From NCBI GenBank assembly GCA_937925775.1, contig CALAMM010000181.1, forward strand, positions 1-10,199: a stretch of 10,199 nt of DNA. Reading direction: 5' to 3'. Positions 6,054-10,199 of the stretch are shown here, one piece after another. Below the pieces are notes generated by a model. It was not told the origin of the DNA. It saw only the letters and a program-made list of their open reading frames with translations, and ran no database searches. This stretch comes from an uncultured Fimbriimonadales bacterium (lineage in GTDB: Bacteria > Armatimonadota > Fimbriimonadia > Fimbriimonadales > GBS-DC). Position 1 is the first letter of the stretch, and each line of letters opens with the position of its first letter. Made by a program: the position numbers and the translations under genes.

Positions 6054-7466
6054 ATGGCAACTTACGAAGCGAATGTGGCGATTCTGGGCGCGGGACCAGG
6101 CGGCTATGTGGCAGCCATTCGCGCAGGACAGTTAGCAAAACAGCACGGCGGTAGTGTGATCTGTATTGAACGCGAATATTTAGGTGGAACCTGTCTCAAC
6201 TGGGGCTGTATCCCCAGCAAGGCGATGATCGCCCACGCCGAACGGTATCTGCATGTGCTTCACGCGAAGGAAATGGGCGTCCTCGTCGAAGGCACAGTGG
6301 ACTACGACTTCGCCCAGATGCAGGCGCGTAAAGACAAAATCGTGCAAACCCTGCGCAACGGCATCGGCATGCTGTTCAAGAAAAACGGCGTGCAGAGTGT
6401 GGAAGGCGTGGGCAAGCTGATAGACCCCCACACCATCGAGGTGAGCCGTCCCGACGGGAGTAAAGACCTTGTACGCGCCAAAAACATCATCCTTGCCACA
6501 GGCTCCAGCGTGATGAAGATTAACATCCCCGGCTTAGAGGGCGAAAATGTGTGGACGAGCGACGACGCGGTGAACGCGCCGTTCGTGCCCGACAGTATGG
6601 TGATTTTGGGCGCGGGCGCGGTCGGCGTGGAGTTCAGCTTCGTGTTCAACGCGCTGGGGAGCCATGTTACGGTCGTGGAAATCATGCCCCAGATTCTGCC
6701 CACGATGGACGAGGAGATTGCCAAGGAAGCCGAACGCGCCCTCTCCCGACAAGGCGTGCGGTTCCTCACGAGCAGCACGCTCAAATCTGCCGAGCGCGTG
6801 GGCGACCGATGGCGCTGCCATGTGGAAACGCCTCAAGGCATCCAGCAGATCGAGGCGCAGGTTGTGCTGATTGGCGTCGGGCGCAAGCCGAATGTCGACG
6901 GCATCGGGCTAGAAACTGTCGGGATCCAGATGAACAAGCGGTTCGTGGCGGTGGATGAATACCTCCGCACGAACATCCCGCACATCTACGCGATTGGCGA
7001 CATCACAGGCATCGCGCCGCTGGCGCATGTGGCAAGCGCGCAGGGCATCGTCGCGGCGGAAAACTGCTTCGGCGCGAACCGCGCGATGGACTACCGCGCT
7101 GTGCCGAATGTAGTCTACACCGTGCCCGAAGTTGCCAGCGTAGGGCTGACCGAGCAGCAGGCACGCGAGCAGGGCTACGAACTCAAAATCGGCAAGTTCC
7201 CGCCGCGCATTCTCGGACGCGCAATGGCCGCGGGCATCAAAGAGGGCTTGGTGAAGGTCGTCGCCGACGCGAAATACGGACAAATCTTGGGCGTGCATAT
7301 GTGCTGTGAACACGCCAGCGACCTCATCCAAGAAGCCGTACTCGCCATCAAACTCGAAGCGACGCTCGACGAGCTGGTCGATACAATCCACCCACACCCA
7401 GCGCTTGTTGAGGCGCTGATGGAAGCGTTCCACGACGCGGCAGGGCACGCTATTCACAAGGCATAG
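6054..7466 (+). CDS. lpdA: Dihydrolipoyl dehydrogenase (E3, class I disulfide oxidoreductase)
   Basis: This 470-aa cytoplasmic FAD enzyme reoxidises dihydrolipoamide with NAD+. It is the E3 subunit of pyruvate, 2-oxoglutarate and branched-chain 2-oxoacid dehydrogenases and the L-protein of glycine cleavage. The FAD motif GAGPGGYVAA is at residues 12-21. The redox disulfide C47/C52 lies in GGTCLNWGCIPSK (44-56). The NAD motif is GAGAVGVEF (186-194), and the second FAD contact is AIGDITG (313-319). The C-terminal dimer interface carries the catalytic pair H448/E453 in HPHPALVE. Length and domain order are normal. No E1, E2 or glycine-cleavage genes lie in the window, so the partner complex is unknown. 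It has its own apparent promoter and is followed by a perfect hairpin, so it looks monocistronic. The related reductases of the family lack the HPHPxxxE arrangement with this context, so the call is firm. Confidence 0.95.
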   Translation: MATYEANVAILGAGPGGYVAAIRAGQLAKQHGGSVICIEREYLGGTCLNWGCIPSKAMIAHAERYLHVLHAKEMGVLVEGTVDYDFAQMQARKDKIVQTLRNGIGMLFKKNGVQSVEGVGKLIDPHTIEVSRPDGSKDLVRAKNIILATGSSVMKINIPGLEGENVWTSDDAVNAPFVPDSMVILGAGAVGVEFSFVFNALGSHVTVVEIMPQILPTMDEEIAKEAERALSRQGVRFLTSSTLKSAERVGDRWRCHVETPQGIQQIEAQVVLIGVGRKPNVDGIGLETVGIQMNKRFVAVDEYLRTNIPHIYAIGDITGIAPLAHVASAQGIVAAENCFGANRAMDYRAVPNVVYTVPEVASVGLTEQQAREQGYELKIGKFPPRILGRAMAAGIKEGLVKVVADAKYGQILGVHMCCEHASDLIQEAVLAIKLEATLDELVDTIHPHPALVEALMEAFHDAAGHAIHKA

Positions 7467-7474
7467 CGGTGTCG

Positions 7475-7502
7475 GGAGCGTCGGCGGGTGCGCCGACGCT
7501 CC
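7475..7502. terminator. Perfect 12-bp hairpin after lpdA (terminator-like or repeat)
   Basis: GGAGCGTCGGCG (7475-7486) and CGCCGACGCTCC (7491-7502) pair perfectly around GGTG, starting 9 nt after the lpdA stop. Position suggests transcription termination, but no T tract follows. The stem contains GCGTCGGCG, the same word found in the palindromes at 9971-9979 and 10026-10034, so it may equally be a member of the dispersed palindrome family placed at a gene end. Confidence 0.65.
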
Positions 7503-7523
7503 ACCAATTGCCCTTCGGTTGCC

Positions 7524-7529
7524 GATAAT
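7524..7529 (+). promoter_or_regulatory. Possible -10 box (GATAAT) before the diguanylate cyclase
   Basis: GATAAT ends 7 nt before an in-frame GTG at 7537, so a transcript starting 7-8 nt downstream would begin at or next to that codon. There is no recognisable -35 box. The proposal helps explain why no Shine-Dalgarno precedes the earliest possible starts, but it is weak. Confidence 0.3.
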
Positions 7530-7536
7530 ACCCTGC

Positions 7537-8550
7537 GTGGGCTGGTTTAGGTTATGGCTTTGGCGGCTCGTAGGGAGGAACGCGCCCTCCGAATGCACGC
7601 TCCTTGCGGAGGTGCTCTCGATTTTGGGCGAGCACGCCTTCGAAACGCACCGCCGTAGCGCCGAAACAACGCGCCAAGCGTTTTCACAACTCAGCACACA
7701 GGCGCGGGCTGGCGAGCCAAGCGCCGTCCTCCCCTTCCTACGCGAACAGCGACGCGACGAGCGCCAGTTTGTCGAAGAACACCTGAACGACCTACGCGAT
7801 CTGGCGTGGAACCTGCTCAGCACACTCTCGAAAGTCGCGCAAAGCGAAGCCGAAGACGACGCCATCATGCGCGAGCAGCTCCTGCAACTCGCCCAGCAGA
7901 CCCAGCACCCCGACACTTTGAATATTCACACCCTGCGCCAGACGCTGCACTCGCTCACCAGCCTCATCGAGCAGCGCGAGCGGCGCCACCGTCAGACCCT
8001 CCGTCAACTACAAGAGCAGGTGCATCACCTGATGCGGGAACTCGCGCAAGCAAAACGCGAAAGCACTACCGACCCCCTCACAAGGCTCTACAATCGCAGG
8101 GCGTTCGAAGACACCCTACGCCACACCGTCGAGCTGAATCGGCTTTTCGGCTACCCCGCGACGATGCTGCTCCTCGATATCGACCATTTCAAACAGATTA
8201 ACGACACCTACGGGCACACTGTTGGCGACGCGGCGTTGAAATGGGTCGCGGAGCAGATTGTGCGTGTGTGTAAGCGCAAGAGCGATTTCGCCGCGCGCTA
8301 CGGTGGCGAGGAGTTCGCGATCATCCTGCGCGAGACGCCGCTGCGCGACGCCCGCAAAATCGCGCAACAGTTAGCCGAACAGATTCGCCGAACGCCGATG
8401 TCGTTGCCTTGGGGCGGCTCGCTGCGCCTCACGGTCTCCATCGGCGTCAGCGAGCTCCAGCCCCACGAGAGCGAGCAGGAGTGGCTTCGGCGCACGGACG
8501 CGCTCCTCTACCAGGCAAAACAGGCGGGGCGCGACCGCGTGGCGGCTTAG
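7537..8550 (+). CDS. GGDEF diguanylate cyclase with N-terminal helical domain
   Basis: This protein (337 aa from GTG 7537) makes cyclic di-GMP from two GTP. Residues 20-140 look all-helical, starting with LLAEVLSILGEHAFETH, and form a presumed sensory or dimerisation module; residues 140-177 are likely coiled coil. The GGDEF domain begins at TDPLTRLYNRRAF and carries metal-binding D214 in LLLDIDHFKQIND. The active site is GGEEF (256-260). The product-inhibition I-site RxxD is present as RKSD (247-250), so feedback control is likely intact. There is no signal peptide; a Trp-rich N-terminal stretch is seen only if the early starts are used. The start is uncertain: TTG 7519, GTG 7537, GTG 7612 or TTG 7624 (the last 10 nt after GGAGGT). 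The 3' end overlaps the convergent DUF418 gene by 4 nt. Confidence 0.9.
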   Translation: MGWFRLWLWRLVGRNAPSECTLLAEVLSILGEHAFETHRRSAETTRQAFSQLSTQARAGEPSAVLPFLREQRRDERQFVEEHLNDLRDLAWNLLSTLSKVAQSEAEDDAIMREQLLQLAQQTQHPDTLNIHTLRQTLHSLTSLIEQRERRHRQTLRQLQEQVHHLMRELAQAKRESTTDPLTRLYNRRAFEDTLRHTVELNRLFGYPATMLLLDIDHFKQINDTYGHTVGDAALKWVAEQIVRVCKRKSDFAARYGGEEFAIILRETPLRDARKIAQQLAEQIRRTPMSLPWGGSLRLTVSIGVSELQPHESEQEWLRRTDALLYQAKQAGRDRVAA

Positions 8551-9794
8551 GTCGTTGCAGGTGTGCGCCGCAGCGGTAAACGCTTGCCGTAGGTGAGGCT
8601 CCGCCACAACCACTCCATCGGACCGTACTGAAATCGCGCAAGCCAAAGCGCACTCAACACGACCTGCACCCCCCAAATCAGCACCGTTAGACCCACCCCC
8701 TGCGCAATCCCCACCCTATCGTGCAGCCCGAATCCGTAGCCGTAGAAAAGCAGGGTGCAGACCACCGATTGCATCAGATAGTTCGTCAGCGCCATGCGCC
8801 CCGCCGCGGCGATAGGCGCGAGCAAGCGCTGCAAACGCTCAGACACCGTCCACAGCCAGCCGAACGCGCCAATGTAGCCCAGCGCGAGAATCGGCGCGAA
8901 GACCACCGCCAGCATGAGCCAAGCGTAGCCGAGCAGCTCGTTCTCGACACGCAGCGCGTTCAGCACCCCAGTCGCGTACAGCCCGTTCGCCGCCAGCCCG
9001 ATTGGTAGACACACCCCCGCAAGCCAGAGCATCCAGCGGCGATGTTCGCCCAATCGCTCGAAGACCCGCAGCTGACCGAAGTAAAGCCCCAGCAAGAACA
9101 TCATCAGCACATTCGGCGCAAGGAAAACCGCGTTCAAGAACATCATAAGCCATTCCAGGAAGCGGAACCGCTGCGCCTGCCAGTAGCTGCCTGACGCATA
9201 GGCGTCCCGTCCTCTCTCGATAAGCGACTGAAGGGGATCGTCTTGAGCCGAGTCGCCTGCAAACGGCGCACTTAGGAAGAGGAACCCGCCGCAACTCAGA
9301 CAGCAGAGCGCCTGAACGCCCCATAATCCCAACACCCAGTAAAGTACCGCGCGCGGGCTGAGGTAGCGGAACAGGAGTAGCGTCATCCCTGCCAGCGCGT
9401 AAATCAGCAGCACATCGCCTGTCCAGATAAACAGCCCGTGAAGCACCCCAAAGCCCAGCAGCACCAGCATGCGTCGCAGCATAATCCCTGTCGGGTTCAC
9501 CCCTCGCGCCTCCAAGCGTCCTATCTGCAGCGCGAACCCCAGCCCGAACAGGAACGCGAAAATCGGGTAAAACTTGCCCGTAAACAACGCCTCTATGACC
9601 CAGAAAGCGGTTTGGTCTGCGGGTTGGGCGAGGCTCTCAGGCTGTGGAAACAGTTCCAGCGTCGATAGCCCCTTGAACGACGCCATATTCACCATCAAAA
9701 TCCCCAGCAGCGCGATTCCGCGCAGGGCGTCCAGCGCGAGAATGCGCTCCGACTCGCGCGCAGGGCGCGCATCGGTCATTTCGGTCACTTGCAT
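8547..9794 (-). CDS. DUF418 / YeiB-family membrane protein
   Basis: This 415-aa polytopic inner-membrane protein belongs to COG2311 (YeiB), with the N-terminal heparan-alpha-glucosaminide acetyltransferase-like signature and a C-terminal DUF418 domain. Its biochemical role is unknown; acyl transfer across the membrane is a family-level guess. The signature LALDALRGIALLGILMVNM is at residues 19-37. GVLHGLFIWTGDVLLIYALAG (116-136) is highly typical. GRMALTNYLMQS (332-343) and the terminal FQYGPMEWLWRSLTYGK (388-404) mark DUF418. About eight to ten hydrophobic segments can be seen, with a soluble loop at about 178-212. The start is open between ATG 9794 (GGAGG only 3 nt away), GTG 9788 (same site at 9 nt) and ATG 9779; all precede the first conserved motif. 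It converges on the diguanylate cyclase and shares the last 4 nt with it. No promoter is recognisable upstream. Confidence 0.9.
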   Translation of the reverse strand: MQVTEMTDARPARESERILALDALRGIALLGILMVNMASFKGLSTLELFPQPESLAQPADQTAFWVIEALFTGKFYPIFAFLFGLGFALQIGRLEARGVNPTGIMLRRMLVLLGFGVLHGLFIWTGDVLLIYALAGMTLLLFRYLSPRAVLYWVLGLWGVQALCCLSCGGFLFLSAPFAGDSAQDDPLQSLIERGRDAYASGSYWQAQRFRFLEWLMMFLNAVFLAPNVLMMFLLGLYFGQLRVFERLGEHRRWMLWLAGVCLPIGLAANGLYATGVLNALRVENELLGYAWLMLAVVFAPILALGYIGAFGWLWTVSERLQRLLAPIAAAGRMALTNYLMQSVVCTLLFYGYGFGLHDRVGIAQGVGLTVLIWGVQVVLSALWLARFQYGPMEWLWRSLTYGKRLPLRRTPATT

Positions 9795-9965
9795 CCCCCT
9801 CCCAGCAGCTCGAACGCTCTGCCCGTGCTACTGTGTTGCTCAAATGGTAATGTTCGGGCAGTAATTTCTCAGGATGTTCGCGGATTCCTGCTAAGCGACT
9901 GCTCAGACGGGTCAGCGTGGGGCTTTCGCGTTTTCCCGTGTTTGTGCCCTTGCCCCAAGCCCCTC

Positions 9966-10012
9966 TCGTAGCGTCGGCGTTTTTCTTCGTCAGCGAGACG
10001 CTGACGCTACGA
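9966..10012. repeat. Long palindromic unit with two alternative hairpins
   Basis: The outer arms 9966-9979 (TCGTAGCGTCGGCG) and 9999-10012 pair over 14 bp with a single G-T wobble and a 19-nt loop. The right arm can instead pair with an inner arm: CGTCAGCG (9988-9995) and CGCTGACG (9999-10006), perfect around AGA. The two folds are mutually exclusive. Bases 9966-10001 recur inverted at 1-36 with three mismatches. Confidence 0.75.
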
Positions 10013-10026
10013 CCCCCTCAGCGTAG

Positions 10027-10046
10027 CGTCGGCGTCCCCGCCGACG
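10027..10046. repeat. Perfect 8-bp palindrome CGTCGGCG/CGCCGACG
   Basis: Arms 10027-10034 and 10039-10046 flank TCCC. The left arm lies inside CGTAGCGTCGGCG (10022-10034), an exact direct repeat of 9967-9979. The stem core GTCGGCG/CGCCGAC is shared with the hairpin after lpdA, which has a different loop (GGTG). Confidence 0.7.
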
Positions 10047-10052
10047 AGCAAC

Positions 10053-10074
10053 GCTTGGACACAAATGTCCAAGC
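10053..10074. repeat. Perfect 9-bp palindrome GCTTGGACA/TGTCCAAGC
   Basis: Arms 10053-10061 and 10066-10074 flank CAAA. The 11-mer CGCTTGGACAC at 10052-10062 recurs exactly at 10189-10199, where the window ends, so a second copy of this palindrome is probably cut off by the right edge. Confidence 0.7.
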
Positions 10075-10088
10075 CACGCAAGCGCAGG

Positions 10089-10112
10089 TGCGACGCCTTG
10101 CTTGGCGTCGCA
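10089..10112. repeat. Perfect 9-bp palindrome TGCGACGCC/GGCGTCGCA
   Basis: Arms 10089-10097 and 10104-10112 flank TTGCTT. The same stem with another loop (AAGAAA) occurs at 5830-5853, about 4.2 kb away. Confidence 0.7.
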
Positions 10113-10130
10113 ACACCGCCAAGAAAACTC

Positions 10131-10152
10131 GCGACGACAGGAATGTCGTCGC
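10131..10152. repeat. Perfect 9-bp palindrome GCGACGACA/TGTCGTCGC
   Basis: Arms 10131-10139 and 10144-10152 flank GGAA. It is the last complete palindrome of the array. Its layout (9-bp stem, 4-nt loop) matches 10053-10074, but the stem sequence is different. Confidence 0.7.
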
Positions 10153-10199
10153 ACCCACCGTAGCACCACTGCCATCGCCGACAAAATGCGCTTGGACAC

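Larger units (their letters stand above)
9795..10199. other. Gene-free right-hand spacer with palindrome array
   Basis: No convincing coding region is seen in these 405 bases. The first part (9795-9965) should hold the promoter of the minus-strand membrane protein, but no clear -10/-35 pair can be recognised. From 9966 to the window end it is dominated by successive, mostly perfect inverted repeats with different stems, listed separately. Reading frames through it merely translate the repeats. Confidence 0.7.

Noticed and set aside
5861..6154. Plus-strand 97-codon frame overlapping the lpdA start
   Set aside because: It runs through palindromes and a C-rich spacer and then out of frame into lpdA; low-complexity composition, no ribosome binding site.
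9919..9963. GGGGCTT / AAGCCCC inverted repeat
   Set aside because: A 7-bp match separated by 31 nt is expected by chance in GC-rich DNA and has no supporting context.
9990..10199. Minus-strand 69-codon reading frame at the right edge
   Set aside because: It translates the palindrome array itself; the Arg-rich product mirrors the repeats, with no domain and no Shine-Dalgarno.
9966..10199. CRISPR array
   Set aside because: The units are different palindromes of varying spacing, not identical direct repeats with unique spacers, and no cas gene is present.

Overview
The window is chromosomal bacterial DNA: high GC, seven confidently recognised protein genes, no RNA gene, no insertion sequence, no phage gene and no CRISPR array. 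It contains no phylogenetic marker. Good AGGAGGT-type Shine-Dalgarno sites, and extragenic spacers full of short perfect palindromes built on words such as CGTAGCGTCGGCG, suggest a free-living bacterium of the hot-spring Armatimonadota type. That placement is a low-confidence impression.

Left part (1-3127, + strand): after a repeat copy at the left edge and a short leader with a TATAAT box comes a tightly packed trio. It encodes an AI-2E/DUF20-family permease, undecaprenyl-diphosphatase UppP (start codon directly abutting the previous stop) and an RmlD-type sugar-nucleotide reductase (1-nt gap). UppP recycles the lipid carrier for wall and O-glycan synthesis and RmlD makes dTDP-L-rhamnose, so the trio looks like a cell-envelope operon. 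Its downstream spacer holds GC-rich hairpins.

Middle part (3302-5795, + strand): a probable sulfur module. A rhodanese-metallo-beta-lactamase fusion (candidate persulfide dioxygenase or sulfurtransferase) is preceded by a perfect 10-bp dyad in its presumed leader. It is followed by a YeiH/PF03601 'sulfate exporter' family membrane protein. Between them is a strong intrinsic terminator-like hairpin followed by a T-rich tract, with the exporter's ribosome binding site almost immediately after it. This could be an attenuator separating the two genes. Fusion plus exporter fits a persulfide-to-sulfite oxidation and export scheme, but the substrates are inferred.

Right part (6054-9794): a stand-alone dihydrolipoyl dehydrogenase (+) with its own TATACT box and Shine-Dalgarno site. 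Next comes a perfect 12-bp hairpin, then a GGDEF diguanylate cyclase (+) with an intact active site and I-site but an ambiguous N-terminus. A DUF418/YeiB-type membrane protein (-) converges on the cyclase, the two stop codons overlapping by 4 nt.

The last 405 bases are gene-free and carry an array of at least five different perfect or near-perfect palindromes. One 36-nt unit from this array recurs at positions 1-36 in inverted orientation, with 3 mismatches. The word CGTAGCGTCGG and the stem TGCGACGCC also recur in the 5796-6053 spacer. I read these as members of a dispersed, REP/MITE-like extragenic palindrome family. Together with the sulfur module, they are the most unusual content of the window.
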